Assembly (NCBI RefSeq): GCF_013336795.1
Contig: NZ_JAAFZT010000031.1
Span: forward strand, 1-50,386
Origin: Alteripontixanthobacter muriae
GTDB taxonomy: Bacteria > Pseudomonadota > Alphaproteobacteria > Sphingomonadales > Sphingomonadaceae
Direction: 5' to 3'
DNA length: 50,386 bases
A model generated the notes under the pieces. It was not told the origin of the DNA. It worked only from the letters and a program-made list of their open reading frames with translations, and ran no database searches. A program made the position numbers and the translations under genes. Position 1 is the first letter of the stretch. Each line of letters begins with the position of its first letter. Positions 7,200 through 17,157 of this stretch are shown here, one piece after another.

Positions 7200-8171
7200 T
7201 CAGTCTTCAAGCCACCGGCGCAAGGCGAACCAGCCGAGCACGATCAGCGCGACCACGAGGCAGAAGCCAAGCACGCCCCAGAACGCCCATTCCTTTTGAG
7301 CGAACGGAATGCCTTCGACATTCATTCCGAGAAGGCCGGTGATGAAAGTCAGGGGAAGGAAGATGAACGCGACGATGGCGATGGCCAGTGATCGCCGGTC
7401 GACGATTTCTGCCCTGAGGTCGGTCAGCTGCTCATGCAGCAGCGCAGCGCGTTCACGGACCGCCTCCAGTTCCTCGGCCATCCGCGCAAACCGGTCCGCC
7501 GCTTCACGCAGATGCATGCGGTCCTCCTTGCTGATCCAGCCGAATTCCAGCTGCGCCATCGTCGAGAGTGCATCCCGGTCGGGAGCCACGAAACGACGAA
7601 AGGCGATGGCTTGCGAGCGCAGGGCAGTTATGTTTCGGCGCAGCACATAGATGTCGCCATTCTCGATCTCGCCCTCGCACTCGTCCAGCCTGTCCCCCAG
7701 CGCGGCCACCTTAGGGTCAAGTTCGATGCTGATCGCCTGCGCCAGCGCAGAAACGAAATCGCCACCATCACGCAGCCTGCCGGCCCGCATCGCTGCTTCG
7801 ACCTTGCTCAATGCGCCGAGCGTATTGCGCGTTACGGAGGTGACCCGCCGGGCTTCCACCCAGACGCGGATCGAGACCAGCCGGTCGGTGTCGATTGTGG
7901 CTTCCCGCCCGGTGCCCCGCAGGTTGATCAGCGCGGCATCGTCCGCCTCATCACAGCGCGGCCGCGTCTCGCTCGCCAGAAGAGCGTTGGCAGCATGACC
8001 CGGGACGAACGCGGAAAGATCGGGACTGCCGTTTCTACCCGCCCCGTCGACGTGGAGCCAAACGAAGCCGTCGCCTCGGTAATTTGCGAGCTCGTCGAGC
8101 GGCAGTTCTGCAACTACGTCGTTCTCGAGCACCCACGCGCGGATTGAAACACTGTCTGCTTTTGCGACCAT
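7200..8171 (-). CDS. zntB: CorA-family metal transporter, ZntB-like
   Basis: 323 residues with the layout of CorA-superfamily channels: a long cytoplasmic alpha/beta N-domain, a coiled-coil helix (about 150-255) and two C-terminal membrane helices (about 262-282 and 295-316). The loop motif GMN is at 282-284 (GLLGMNVEGIP). ZntB members move Zn2+ across the inner membrane, often with protons; CorA members move Mg2+. The GMNVEGIP loop and the N-terminal style (WVLEN, GFVWLHVDG) favour ZntB. It is divergent from the hydrolase gene at 8426, with a 254-nt shared promoter region. Ion specificity cannot be read from sequence alone. Confidence 0.8.
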   Translation of the reverse strand: MVAKADSVSIRAWVLENDVVAELPLDELANYRGDGFVWLHVDGAGRNGSPDLSAFVPGHAANALLASETRPRCDEADDAALINLRGTGREATIDTDRLVSIRVWVEARRVTSVTRNTLGALSKVEAAMRAGRLRDGGDFVSALAQAISIELDPKVAALGDRLDECEGEIENGDIYVLRRNITALRSQAIAFRRFVAPDRDALSTMAQLEFGWISKEDRMHLREAADRFARMAEELEAVRERAALLHEQLTDLRAEIVDRRSLAIAIVAFIFLPLTFITGLLGMNVEGIPFAQKEWAFWGVLGFCLVVALIVLGWFALRRWLED

Positions 8172-8425
8172 CGGAACCTGTTACTGCAAGAAGGCGGGCT
8201 TGCAAGATCAACCTGCGGAGCCCCGAGACCTGTGGCGGCAGAGATCCGGCGACAGGTTCGAGGGGCGCACCTTCTGATTTGAAGTTGATGCGCCTGGAAG
8301 GGTTCTTCTGCTCTTCACCAGAATGCCTCAAGAACCAGCCTGTATTAAGCAACATCGAACTGGACCAATCTGAACGTTCATCTAGCATGGCAGCGCGCCT
8401 TTGAACAAAATGACGAGGAAACCAG

Positions 8426-10156
8426 ATGAGAAGCACCCTGACAGCCGCGTTGCTCGGAGCCTCCATCGCCATCGCAGCCCCGGCTCTCGCGCAAGAGCCG
8501 GTCGGCTACTGGCAGGGTACTCTCAGCACTCCCGGTGGAACGCTCCCACTGGGCGTGAACATCGAACGTAGCCCGAGCGGAGAACTCACGGGAACGCTGG
8601 ACAGTCCCGACCAGCGATCGTTCGACATCCCTCTTTCCGAAGTCGAAGCGAGTGGGAACCGTCTTTCCTTCCGCGTCCCTGCGGTGAGCGGATTTTACGA
8701 GGCTGAATGGCAGGCCGATGCAGCAGAGTGGGCCGGAACCTGGTCGCAGGGTCCAATGGCGCTGCCATTGGTGCTTTCCGCCGCCGAGCGGCCGGAACGC
8801 GCGGCGGCTGCCGCGCGCCCCGCCCTGCCCGCTGATTGGGAAATACCCGCAGACGCACAGATTGCCGCCCTGCTCGAACAGCGGATCGCCCAGCGGCCGG
8901 GTACCGGCATGGTAGCGGGGATCGTCGATCGTAGCGGCACGCGCACAATCGCTCGCGGACCTGCGGGCGCATCGTCATTCGGCGCCGACACGATCTTCGA
9001 GATCGGCTCGATGACCAAGGTTTTCACCGGGTTGCTTCTGGCTGACATGGCCGCGGACGGAACCGTGTCGCTGGACGATCCGGTGGCCAGATACCTGCCC
9101 GAGGGCGCCACAATGCCCATGCGCGGAGGGCAGCAGATCACGCTGAAGAACCTGTCCCGGCAGGATTCCGGCTTGCCCCGATTGCCAAGCAACTTGATGC
9201 CCGCCGATCCGCGGGATCCCTATGCCGACTATACCGAAGCGCAGCTGCTCGAATTTCTGGCGGGTTACGAACTGCAGCGGGACATCGGCAGCGAATATGA
9301 ATATTCCAACCTGGGGGTGGGCCTCCTCGGCTATGCTCTCGCGCGGGCTGCTGGCACCGATTACGAAACGCTGGTGCGTACGCGCATCCTTGAACCTTTG
9401 GGGATGCACGATACCGCTATCGCCTTGACCCAGGCCCAGCAGGCACGCTTCGCCACCGGGCGCGATGAATTCAACCGGCCGACGTCTGCCTGGAGCCTGC
9501 CCGCTCTCGCCGGCGCTGGCGCGCTGCGTTCTACGGCCGGTGACATGCTGAAATTCCTGCAGGCCGCGCTCGATCCGCAATCGCCGCTGGCTTCGGCCAT
9601 GCGGGCGGCAGTGGCCGATCCGCGTGAGGCACCGGGGTTTGACGCCGGGCTGGGCTGGATGATGATTCCTGCCCCGAGCGGCACAATCCTGATGCATGGC
9701 GGGGGCACCGGCGGCTTTAGAACCCACATGGCGCTGCAACCGGAAGGCGAACGCGCCGTCGTCGTTCTGACCAACAGTGCGGTCGAGCCTTCGGCACAGG
9801 ACATTGCGCTGCACCTGCTGGCGGGTGCGCCGGTGGCAGAGGCTGGCCCGGTGCCCGATGCCCTGCAGATGGTTGCACGCGGTGAGCCGGTGGAACTCAT
9901 GGAAGAGCAACTCGACCGGGTCGTCGGCACATGGCGCCTCACACCTGACCTGAACATCGAGATTACCAGGCAAGGCGACCAATTGCTCGCTGCAGTAACT
10001 GGTCAGGGCGCCTTCCCGATCTTCCCGCGCGCACCGCTGGAATTCTTCTGGCGTGCCGTGAATGCCGAAGTGGTGTTCATCGAGGAGGACGGCCGCATCA
10101 CTCGCGGCATCTTCACGCAGGACGGCAGCAGCACGCCGCTGACGAAGGTCGATTGA
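8426..10156 (+). CDS. exported serine hydrolase, beta-lactamase class C / PBP4-like fold
   Basis: 576 residues with a signal peptide ending APALA-Q. An extra N-terminal domain (about 25-115, WQGTLSTPGG...) of the kind found before such hydrolases precedes the beta-lactamase fold. The catalytic SxxK is Ser195-Met-Thr-Lys198, the second motif is Tyr293-Ser-Asn295, and the third is His424-Gly-Gly. All three active-site motifs of class C enzymes and D-alanyl peptidases/esterases are intact. A C-terminal beta-rich domain (about 490-576) follows. The substrate could be a peptide, ester or beta-lactam. Many sphingomonad relatives are not resistance enzymes, so resistance should not be assumed. Confidence 0.85.
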   Translation: MRSTLTAALLGASIAIAAPALAQEPVGYWQGTLSTPGGTLPLGVNIERSPSGELTGTLDSPDQRSFDIPLSEVEASGNRLSFRVPAVSGFYEAEWQADAAEWAGTWSQGPMALPLVLSAAERPERAAAAARPALPADWEIPADAQIAALLEQRIAQRPGTGMVAGIVDRSGTRTIARGPAGASSFGADTIFEIGSMTKVFTGLLLADMAADGTVSLDDPVARYLPEGATMPMRGGQQITLKNLSRQDSGLPRLPSNLMPADPRDPYADYTEAQLLEFLAGYELQRDIGSEYEYSNLGVGLLGYALARAAGTDYETLVRTRILEPLGMHDTAIALTQAQQARFATGRDEFNRPTSAWSLPALAGAGALRSTAGDMLKFLQAALDPQSPLASAMRAAVADPREAPGFDAGLGWMMIPAPSGTILMHGGGTGGFRTHMALQPEGERAVVVLTNSAVEPSAQDIALHLLAGAPVAEAGPVPDALQMVARGEPVELMEEQLDRVVGTWRLTPDLNIEITRQGDQLLAAVTGQGAFPIFPRAPLEFFWRAVNAEVVFIEEDGRITRGIFTQDGSSTPLTKVD

Positions 10157-10283
10157 CCGGTGATCTGGCGCAGGCCATCGTAAGAGGTGGTTATCGGTTG
10201 GTGTATTGGGTAGTGAAAGACGAAAGTCCGTGCTGGCGGTAAATCTGTCGCCGCCAGGCCGCCAAACTACAGGACCAAACACC

Positions 10284-11078
10284 ATGCATCTTCTGCCGAT
10301 CCGCTATCTTCTCATCAGTGCCGCGATTCTGCTTCCGGCCCAGGCATCTGCACAAGATCTGAGCGATGGCGAACCGCGGCGGGTCAGGGTCGCACTCGGC
10401 CCGCAGCTTGTGCCCAGCTATCCCGGCTCCGACGATCTCGTCCTGCGTCCCTTGTTCGATATTGCCAGAGCCCGCGGAAATGCGGAATTCGCATTTGAAG
10501 CACCGGACGAAAGTTTTGGCTTCACGCTCGTCCGTACCGGCAATCTGACCTTCGGTCCGTCCCTGGGCTTGGAGGGCAAGCGCAAGTCGAGCGAAGTCGG
10601 CGGCACCCTGCCCGATGTCGGCTTCACCGTCGAAGTGGGTGCGTTCGCGCAATATGCAGTCAGCGAGAATATCCGCCTGCGGGCAGAAGCGCGGCAGGGC
10701 CTGGGCGGACATGACGGGTTCATATCGGTCCTCAGCGCCGACTATGTCCTGCGCGACGGAGATCGACAATTGCTGTCCGTGGGTCCGCGGCTGAAGCTGA
10801 CCGACATCACTTACCAGGATTCCTACTTTGGCATCCGCCCCGAAGATGCCTCGCCCGGCCTTCCCGCCTATGATGCCGATGGCGGATTGCAGTCGGCAGG
10901 GGTCGCTGTCGGTTACATCAGGCAGTTCACGCCGGGATGGGGTATCTACAGCTATGTGAAATATGACCGGCTGCTTGCCGACCCTGCGGATTCGCCGGTC
11001 GTCCAGCAGTTCGGATCGCGCGACCAGATCGCAGGTGGCGCAGCGCTGACCTACACCTTCGGTAGCGGAGTCAGATAA
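10284..11078 (+). CDS. MipA/OmpV family outer-membrane protein
   Basis: The ATG at 10284 was chosen because it opens a clear signal peptide (MHLLPIRYLL..., cleavage after ASA-Q) and has AGGA upstream. This gives 264 residues. The mature part alternates hydrophobic and polar residues as in a small outer-membrane barrel: VRVALGPQLVPSYPGSDD, then the family-typical LSVGPRLKLTDITYQDSYFG and ending AGGAALTYTFG. MipA/OmpV proteins are barrels linked to murein-synthesis scaffolds or to peptide and antibiotic uptake. It follows the hydrolase gene in the same direction with a 127-nt gap. Confidence 0.8.
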   Translation: MHLLPIRYLLISAAILLPAQASAQDLSDGEPRRVRVALGPQLVPSYPGSDDLVLRPLFDIARARGNAEFAFEAPDESFGFTLVRTGNLTFGPSLGLEGKRKSSEVGGTLPDVGFTVEVGAFAQYAVSENIRLRAEARQGLGGHDGFISVLSADYVLRDGDRQLLSVGPRLKLTDITYQDSYFGIRPEDASPGLPAYDADGGLQSAGVAVGYIRQFTPGWGIYSYVKYDRLLADPADSPVVQQFGSRDQIAGGAALTYTFGSGVR

Positions 11079-11103
11079 GCGCCGCTACCGCAGCCGGCTA
11101 TTC

Positions 11104-11619
11104 TCAAGCGCCGCCCGCGCCGATGACCGGAGCCATGCCCGCAGGCGACAGGATTTCGATCCAGTAACCGTCGGGATCGGCGATGAAGGCGATGCCGCTC
11201 ATGCGGCCCTCATTCGGGCGTTTGATGAAGGGCACGTTCAATTCCTCGAACCTTTCGCAGGCGGCGTTCACGTCGGGCACACTGATGCCGAGATGCCCGA
11301 AGCCGCGCGGCTCGGCATTGCCATTATGGTAGCCAGCGAAATCCGCATCCGTTTCGGTGCCCCAATTATGGGTAAGCTCCAGCGTCGTTGCGCGGGAAAA
11401 GATGAAGCGCGCCCGCTCTGCCGGGGCTTCGGGCACAGTCTCGCCATCGCCCAGATAGGCGAGGAAATAGAGCGAGAACTGCATCTCTTCGAAATCGAGC
11501 CGTTGCAGCAGTGTCATGCCGAGCACGTCACGGTAGAAGGCGATGGAAGCTTCGGGATCTCGGATCCGAAGCATGGTCTGGTTGAGCACGAACTCTTCCG
11601 TGCCGACGGGACGGTTCAT
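11104..11619 (-). CDS. gloA: glyoxalase I (lactoylglutathione lyase), zinc-type
   Basis: 171 residues from the ATG at 11619, which has AAGGAG upstream; longer versions add a tail without support. The sequence follows the longer zinc-type glyoxalase I (human-like), not the short Ni-type. Predicted metal ligands are Gln14 (NQTMLRIRD), Glu81 ([10 protein letters not shown]), His109 ([12 protein letters not shown]) and Glu155 (GYWIEIL). It converts the glutathione-methylglyoxal hemithioacetal to S-lactoylglutathione in the cytoplasm. Its place just downstream of the sugar-using operon fits detoxification of methylglyoxal made during rapid sugar catabolism; the functional link is an inference. Confidence 0.9.
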   Translation of the reverse strand: MNRPVGTEEFVLNQTMLRIRDPEASIAFYRDVLGMTLLQRLDFEEMQFSLYFLAYLGDGETVPEAPAERARFIFSRATTLELTHNWGTETDADFAGYHNGNAEPRGFGHLGISVPDVNAACERFEELNVPFIKRPNEGRMSGIAFIADPDGYWIEILSPAGMAPVIGAGGA

Positions 11620-11692
11620 GTTTTCGACTCCTTGCAATGGATGATGCGGCACAAGGCCGACGGCTTCGATAATGCGATGACCTTCAGGCGTT

Positions 11693-13345
11693 TCATTTGC
11701 CGGGCAATCTCTCCAGTCCGCCGGCACGCAGCCAATGATAGCCATAAGGCTCGAGGATTATGGGATAAGACCCATCCTTATCCACTTCGAAACGGTCGTG
11801 AGTAAGGACGCAGGTCAGATGTCCGATGTCCCGCGCTACCGCGCCGGCATCGACCGAGATTTCCCGGCGGCAGTCCTCGAGATTGTGGATGAAGACCGAA
11901 AGTTCGCCCTGCCATTCGTAGCGCAGCGCCAGCACCCCTGCCGGCGTTTCCAGAATACAATATTCGCCTTCGCCGATCTCGGGCAATTCCTTGCGCGCAC
12001 GGATGATCCGCTCCATCCAGTTGAGCAGGGAATCGTCTTCGGTGCGCTGCTGGGCGACATTCAGCCGTTCATAGCCATACGGGCCTTCGCTGATCGGCGG
12101 CCGGATGGGATCGTCGCTGCAGGTAAATCCGCCGTTCGGACCATCCGACCACTGCATCGGCGTCCGCACGGATTCCCGTTCCCGCAACGACAGATCCTCT
12201 CCCATGCCGATCTCGTCTCCATAGCGCACGACCGGCGTGCCGGGCAGCGTCATCATCAGACTGTTGGCAAGTTCGATCCGCCTGCGGTCGCCCCCCAGCA
12301 TCGGTGCGAGCCGCCGCCGTATGCCCCGCCCATAGATCTGCATCTCCTCTTCGGGCCCGAATGCGTCGAACACGGCCTGCTGCTGATCGCCGGGCAAGCG
12401 CCCGATATCGAGTTCGTCGTGATTGCGCAGGAAATTCGCCCATTGTGAGGTTTGCGGGATGCCTTTCGAACTCTCCAGCTTCTCGCGAAGCGGCAGCGTA
12501 TCGCCGGTGGCAAGGGCGTAGAACAGCGTCTGATTGACCGGGAAGTTCAGGATCATGTGCAACCGTTCGCCGTCGTCGCCGAAATATTTGGCGGCTGTTT
12601 CCGCCGTGATATTCGCTTCCGCCAGCAGCACCGCGTCCCCCTTGCGCCACTGGGCGAGCGCGCGAATGTCGCGCAGCAATCCATAGGCGGGCTCGGGGTT
12701 CTTCACGTTGATCCCTTCCTCGGCGATGAGGAAGGGAACGGCATCGATGCGGAACCCGGATACGCCCAGTTCAAGCCAGAAACCGACGATCTTCAGGATC
12801 TCCCGCTGAACCTCGGGGTTCGACATGTTGAGGTCGGGCTGAAATTCGTAGAACCGGTGGAAATAGTATTTCCCCGCTTTCTCGTTGAACGTCCAGGTAG
12901 TCTCCTGCACGCCGGGAAAGACCATGCCTTCATCGGCATCGTCCGCCTTCTCGTCGGCCCAGATGAAATAATCGAAATATTTGCTTTCCGGATCCTCGAT
13001 GGCTTTCTGAAACCACGGATGCTGGTCGGAGCAGTGGTTGATCGGCAGATCCATGATCAGGCGCAAGCCGCGCTGCTTGCAGGCGCGCGAGAATTCGACG
13101 AAATCGCCAAAGGATCCGTAGCGCGGATCGACTCCGTAATAGTCGCAGATGTCGTAACCGTGATCGCGCATGGGTGATGGCTGGAAGGGTGCCAGCCAGA
13201 TCGCCGTCACGCCCAACCCGTGCAGATAGTCGACCCGCTGAATGGCGCCTGCAAGGTCTCCTGTTCCATCGCCGTCGCCGTCCAGAAATGCACTCAGGGC
13301 GAAATTGTAGATGAGGCCGTGCTTGTACCAGAGATCGCTGATCAT
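11693..13345 (-). CDS. GH13 alpha-amylase family enzyme, trehalose-synthase-like
   Basis: 550 residues from the ATG at 13345, which overlaps the upstream gene's stop as ATGA, so translation is probably coupled. The GH13 barrel is complete: [17 protein letters not shown], the [14 protein letters not shown] region, nucleophile Asp201 (GFRIDAV), acid/base Glu243 (LLAEANI) and transition-state Asp310 (FLRNHDE). The N-terminus and the [13 protein letters not shown] segment resemble trehalose synthase / maltose glucosyltransferase more than amylase. Trehalose synthase interconverts maltose and trehalose. A C-terminal beta domain follows. No signal peptide, so it is cytoplasmic. Exact product is inferred. 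Confidence 0.85.
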   Translation of the reverse strand: MISDLWYKHGLIYNFALSAFLDGDGDGTGDLAGAIQRVDYLHGLGVTAIWLAPFQPSPMRDHGYDICDYYGVDPRYGSFGDFVEFSRACKQRGLRLIMDLPINHCSDQHPWFQKAIEDPESKYFDYFIWADEKADDADEGMVFPGVQETTWTFNEKAGKYYFHRFYEFQPDLNMSNPEVQREILKIVGFWLELGVSGFRIDAVPFLIAEEGINVKNPEPAYGLLRDIRALAQWRKGDAVLLAEANITAETAAKYFGDDGERLHMILNFPVNQTLFYALATGDTLPLREKLESSKGIPQTSQWANFLRNHDELDIGRLPGDQQQAVFDAFGPEEEMQIYGRGIRRRLAPMLGGDRRRIELANSLMMTLPGTPVVRYGDEIGMGEDLSLRERESVRTPMQWSDGPNGGFTCSDDPIRPPISEGPYGYERLNVAQQRTEDDSLLNWMERIIRARKELPEIGEGEYCILETPAGVLALRYEWQGELSVFIHNLEDCRREISVDAGAVARDIGHLTCVLTHDRFEVDKDGSYPIILEPYGYHWLRAGGLERLPGK

Positions 13346-14925
13346 TCGTGCGTTCCTGCAAGTGATATGATGATGCCTTCGTCTCCTGCGATCGACTGCG
13401 GAACCGCCCCACCCGGTTGGCCGGTTGACGCCTTCAGGAGCACTTTTCCGTTCCGGCATTCATTGGGCAGGTCCAATTCGATGGCCTCGGAGGAGAGATT
13501 GAGTACAACCGCGATGCTTTTGCCCCGGACATAAGCGACGATCGGCCCCGACGCTTCCAGCGGCCGATAATCGCCTCGGCGAAGATCTTCGTTCTCCGCC
13601 CGTAGCGCCAGAAGCGCACGATGAAGCGACAATATCGAGCCAACCTCTTCGCTTTGACAGGCTACATTGCGCGTTCGGCAATCGTCCGTCGGCGGCAACC
13701 ACGGTTCGGCCTTGCTGAAACCTGCGTGCGGGTCAGCCGACCATTGCATCGGCGTCCGCGCCTTGTCGCGGTTGAAGCTGGTGTCGGGTTCGTTCTTCGT
13801 CCAGGGGTCCTGAATACGGGCGAGCGGGATATGCACGTCGCCGATGCCGATTTCGTCACCATAATACAGCGTCGGCGTGCCTCTCAGCGTCAGCAGGAGC
13901 ATTGCTGCAATCCGTGCCTGTGCGCCGCCGACGCGCTTGGCTATGCGGGGCTGATCGTGATTGGACAGAACCCAGTTGGGCCAGCCGCCTCCGGGAACAG
14001 CCGCATTATACTCGGCGATCAGATCGCGGATCACATCGCCTCTCCACGGTGACTGGATCAGCTGGAAGTTGAACGGCAGATGCAACCCTTCATTGTTCTT
14101 GCCGTAATACTCCACCAGCCGCTCGATCGGCAGGTAGATCTCGCCGATCAGCAGCCGGTCGCGATATTCCTCGACCACATCGCGCAGTTCCTCCACGATC
14201 TCCTGTACGAAGGGATCGTCAGCCGAATATATCTGCAGATTGCGCTGGATTTCCGGCTGGTCCGGCTTCCAACCGGGATTGGGCGGATTATCGCGGAATT
14301 GCGGGTCCTTCGCCAGATGCCAGACCACATCGATGCGGAAGCCGTCGACGCCCTTGTCCAGCCAGAAGCGCAGCACATCGTGCATTGCATGGCGCACATC
14401 GGGATTGCGCCAGTTGAGGTCCGGCTGCGATGTCAGGAATGCGTGGTAGTAATATTGCTCGGTGTGCTCGTCCCATTCCCATGCCGATCCGCCGAAATTG
14501 CCGATCCAATTGTTCGGCGGTCCACCATCTGGTGCAGGGTCTTTCCAGATATACCAGTCGCGCTTCGGATTATCGCGCGACGATCGGCTTTCGGCAAACC
14601 ACGCGTGCTGGTCCGAACTGTGGTTCGGCACGAAGTCGAGCAGCAGCTTGAGGCCCTGTTCATGCGCGGCGGCCAGCAGGGCGTCGAACTCGGCCATGTC
14701 TCCGAATAGGGGATCGATGGCCCGGTAATCCGAAATATCGTAGCCGAAATCCTTCATCGGCGATTTGAAGACGGGAGACAGCCAGACCGCATCCGCTCCA
14801 AGCTCGCGCACATGGGTCAGCCGCTGGCGTATCCCCGCAAGGTCGCCGATACCATCGCCGCTCGTGTCCTGAAAGGATCGGGGATAGATCTGGTAAATCG
14901 TCGCGTCACGCCACCACTGCGTCAA
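13342..14925 (-). CDS. GH13 alpha-glucosidase / oligo-1,6-glucosidase
   Basis: 527 residues. The start is TTG at 14925 with a strong GGAGGA upstream (CAAGGAGGAACGGCA then TTG) and gives the expected family N-terminus MTQWWRDATIYQIYPRSF. Catalytic residues are Asp199 (GFRIDVV), Glu262 (LIGEIYL) and Asp324 (SNHDQPR). The cytoplasmic enzyme cleaves terminal alpha-1,4 or alpha-1,6 glucose from maltose, isomaltose or sucrose-like sugars. It lies between gluconokinase (98 nt upstream) and the trehalose-synthase-like gene, with which it overlaps by 4 nt. Chain specificity cannot be decided here. Confidence 0.9.
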   Translation of the reverse strand: MTQWWRDATIYQIYPRSFQDTSGDGIGDLAGIRQRLTHVRELGADAVWLSPVFKSPMKDFGYDISDYRAIDPLFGDMAEFDALLAAAHEQGLKLLLDFVPNHSSDQHAWFAESRSSRDNPKRDWYIWKDPAPDGGPPNNWIGNFGGSAWEWDEHTEQYYYHAFLTSQPDLNWRNPDVRHAMHDVLRFWLDKGVDGFRIDVVWHLAKDPQFRDNPPNPGWKPDQPEIQRNLQIYSADDPFVQEIVEELRDVVEEYRDRLLIGEIYLPIERLVEYYGKNNEGLHLPFNFQLIQSPWRGDVIRDLIAEYNAAVPGGGWPNWVLSNHDQPRIAKRVGGAQARIAAMLLLTLRGTPTLYYGDEIGIGDVHIPLARIQDPWTKNEPDTSFNRDKARTPMQWSADPHAGFSKAEPWLPPTDDCRTRNVACQSEEVGSILSLHRALLALRAENEDLRRGDYRPLEASGPIVAYVRGKSIAVVLNLSSEAIELDLPNECRNGKVLLKASTGQPGGAVPQSIAGDEGIIISLAGTHE

Positions 14926-15023
14926 TGCCGTTCCTCCTTGCCTTCCTCGATAATGCCCGGTTCAGCGGGCCAGTTCCGCAAAGCCGGCGCAAGTGCGATG
15001 AGTCACGCATGTCTCCGCCAGAG

Positions 15024-15551
15024 CTATGACGATGCCTTCAACTGCTGCACGAGAGTTTGCACCTGGTCTGCAGTCGGCGCTGTGCCGTCGATGCGAATGA
15101 AGCGTTCTGGCGGTGCGGGCGGGTCGAAAATCCTGATCTGATCGGCCAGCAATGTTGGCGACATGAAGTGACCCTCGCGTTGCCGCGTGCGCCGCTCCAG
15201 CTCGTCTTCCGGCACTTCCGGCCAAACGAACACTATCTCATCCACGAAGCGCCGCAGCCGCTCCCGATGTGCAGGTTTCAGTGCCGAGCAGCTGACGATT
15301 ACAGGCCAATCCGCTTGCGCCATCGCATGACCGATGTTGTCGAGAAATGGCCCGCGGTCCTCATCGCTAAGAGGAATGCCGGCCTTTAGTTTCCGGAGGT
15401 TATCCGACGTGTGGAATTCGTCTCCTTCGATGAAGGGCCGGCGGAGATACGCGGCCAACACACGTGCCAGCGTGCTCTTGCCCGATGCGCTGGGTCCGAT
15501 CACGACGATGGCTTCGGCGGGGAGATTATCTGCTGATGCCATTTGGTTCAC
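15024..15551 (-). CDS. gntK: gluconokinase
   Basis: 175 residues. The P-loop GPSASGKST at 19-27 is followed by FIEGDEFH and the gluconate kinase pattern NLRKLKAGIPLSDEDRGPFL; further motifs are VSCSALKPAHRERLR and REGHFMSP. The enzyme phosphorylates D-gluconate to 6-phosphogluconate in the cytoplasm, feeding the Entner-Doudoroff or pentose phosphate path. A second ATG at 15542 is possible. It is 8 nt downstream of the SDR gene, consistent with one transcript. Confidence 0.9.
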   Translation of the reverse strand: MNQMASADNLPAEAIVVIGPSASGKSTLARVLAAYLRRPFIEGDEFHTSDNLRKLKAGIPLSDEDRGPFLDNIGHAMAQADWPVIVSCSALKPAHRERLRRFVDEIVFVWPEVPEDELERRTRQREGHFMSPTLLADQIRIFDPPAPPERFIRIDGTAPTADQVQTLVQQLKASS

Positions 15552-15559
15552 GACCGGGT

Positions 15560-16549
15560 TCAGGCCTTTCCGCGCCAGCGCGCCAACAGCAGCCCCACAG
15601 CGGCTAATCCGGCTCCTCCGATTACTCCGTTGCGGTGGCGATTGAGCGCCATTTGCCAGCTGCTGCCCACGGCCTTGTCGTCGAACCTGCCGTGAGCGCC
15701 CGGATCGCCGGGCGGTGCAGAAAAGAGGTTGTCGCGGCGGTCCGCGTCCAGCGGCTCTTCGCCGGATTGGCCGTCCACCCCGGTTTCTGCAAGATAATGG
15801 TCGACGAGAGGAGAAGCCACCTTGTCACCGACGATCGCCTGGGCTGTCGTGCTGCCCACCCAGACCTCCTTGCGCCCTGCATCTGCCGCGAAGCGGATCG
15901 CCCGCGCCGCTACCTCGGGCTGGTAGATCTTGCCGACCGGACGCGGCTTGTTCGCGATATGCGCACGGGCCCAGTCGAACTGCGGGGTGTTGACGGCGGG
16001 CAGTTGCACCATGGTGACCTGGACCTTGCTGCCGCGATATTCGAGTTCCGGCCGGATCGAATCAAGAAATCCCTGCAGGGCATGTTTTGCACCGCAATAG
16101 GCCGACTGGAGCGGAATGCCGCGATAGGCGAGCGCGGAGCCGACAAGAACGACGGTTCCGCGATCGCGCGGCACCATGCGCTTCAGGGCCGCACGGGTGC
16201 CATGCACCTGCCCGAAGTAGGTTACTGCCGTGACGCGCTCATATTCCTCCCAGCTCATCTCCATGAACGGTGAAAATATGCCTGCGAAAGCATTGTTGAC
16301 CCAGATATCGATAGGCCCGAGTTCATTCTCGACCCGTTCTGCCGCCGCCTCTACAGCCTCACCATCTGCGACGTCGACCGGTATGGCCAGCGCCCGTCCT
16401 CCTGCCGCCTCCACTTCGCGGGCAGCGTTCTCGAGACGCTCCGGACCACGCGCCAGAATGGCGACGTCAGCACCTGCGCGGGCAAAATCGCGCACGGTCG
16501 CGCGGCCAATCCCGGCGCTTCCCCCGGTCACGACGACGACCCGGCTCAT
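15560..16549 (-). CDS. short-chain dehydrogenase with C-terminal membrane helix
   Basis: 329 residues. The Rossmann motif TGGSAGIG (8-15), NNA (85-87) and the catalytic triad Ser138, Tyr151, Lys155 (SAYCGAKHA) are intact, so an NAD(P)-dependent oxidoreductase is likely. The chain is longer than a classical SDR (~250): residues 250-300 form an extension and 307-325 a hydrophobic segment (GVIGGAGLAAVGLLLARW) that probably anchors it. The ATG overlaps the stop of the transducer-like gene (ATGA at 16549-16546), which suggests coupled translation. The gluconokinase next door makes a polyol or sugar substrate possible, but this is conjecture. Confidence 0.85.
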   Translation of the reverse strand: MSRVVVVTGGSAGIGRATVRDFARAGADVAILARGPERLENAAREVEAAGGRALAIPVDVADGEAVEAAAERVENELGPIDIWVNNAFAGIFSPFMEMSWEEYERVTAVTYFGQVHGTRAALKRMVPRDRGTVVLVGSALAYRGIPLQSAYCGAKHALQGFLDSIRPELEYRGSKVQVTMVQLPAVNTPQFDWARAHIANKPRPVGKIYQPEVAARAIRFAADAGRKEVWVGSTTAQAIVGDKVASPLVDHYLAETGVDGQSGEEPLDADRRDNLFSAPPGDPGAHGRFDDKAVGSSWQMALNRHRNGVIGGAGLAAVGLLLARWRGKA

Positions 16550-16914
16550 TGCGAAAAAGCCGTCGTGCTGAGCAGGGCGACGCCGCCGCGCCGCGAATCC
16601 AGCCGCGTATGCTGGACGACGATCGGCTGGTCGGAGCTGATTACCGATGCATAATCGGTGTCGCGCGGGACTATCTCGGGGTCTTCAAGGTCGTTGAAGC
16701 GCAGATGAAGCGTCCGCTGCGCGGCGATGGTATGGCGATAAGGACCTGCAGGATCGCGATCATTGAAGTAGATCATGATCTCGACCTGCGCGTCCGTCTC
16801 GCCGGGATTGAGAATGCATGCGGTCTCATGCGAGACCATTGCCTGGTCATCCTCACCCGCACCGCCGCTGGGTATGTATCCTTCAGCGATCGCCCAAGTT
16901 TGCTTTCCTACCAT
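16546..16914 (-). CDS. sensory rhodopsin transducer (ASRT)-like protein
   Basis: 122 residues covering the whole family: GKQTWAIAEGYIPSGG, then HETACILNPGETDAQVEI, IYFNDRDPAGPY, RTLHLRFNDLEDPE and PRDTDYASVISSDQPIVVQH followed by TRLDSRRG. Anabaena sensory rhodopsin transducer is a small soluble beta-barrel protein that forms tetramers and binds the rhodopsin. Homologues are widespread without a rhodopsin, and a carbohydrate-related role has been proposed from gene context. Here it heads a sugar operon with ATGA overlap to the SDR gene, and no rhodopsin gene is in the window, which supports a light-independent role. Confidence 0.85.
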   Translation of the reverse strand: MVGKQTWAIAEGYIPSGGAGEDDQAMVSHETACILNPGETDAQVEIMIYFNDRDPAGPYRHTIAAQRTLHLRFNDLEDPEIVPRDTDYASVISSDQPIVVQHTRLDSRRGGVALLSTTAFSQ

Positions 16915-17157
16915 GATAACAGCAACGACATCGGAGCATCGCCGTTCCAGACCATGCAGTTCCAGGCTTTGCTAGCCACGATAAGCCAGATGTCCGAATC
17001 GCCATTCGCTCGTGTTACTTTCACAGGCTTCCAGCAATCTCGAGTGCTGTTGCCAGAGAAGTCGAGATTTTCGGCCAATACGGCTGTTCAGGCCGCGCGG
17101 CCTCAGCACCTTCGCAGCGCATGTCCATGTTCTTAATCCTGAGCTGCTTGCCTTTGC

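Noticed and set aside
8975-10285. 436-codon minus-strand frame
   Set aside because: It is antisense to the serine hydrolase, whose three catalytic motifs are intact, and shows no domain.
17090-17103. Perfect 14-bp palindrome AGGCCGCGCGGCCT
   Set aside because: Short, GC-only and single; it may be chance in GC-rich DNA and is not placed at a recognisable promoter.
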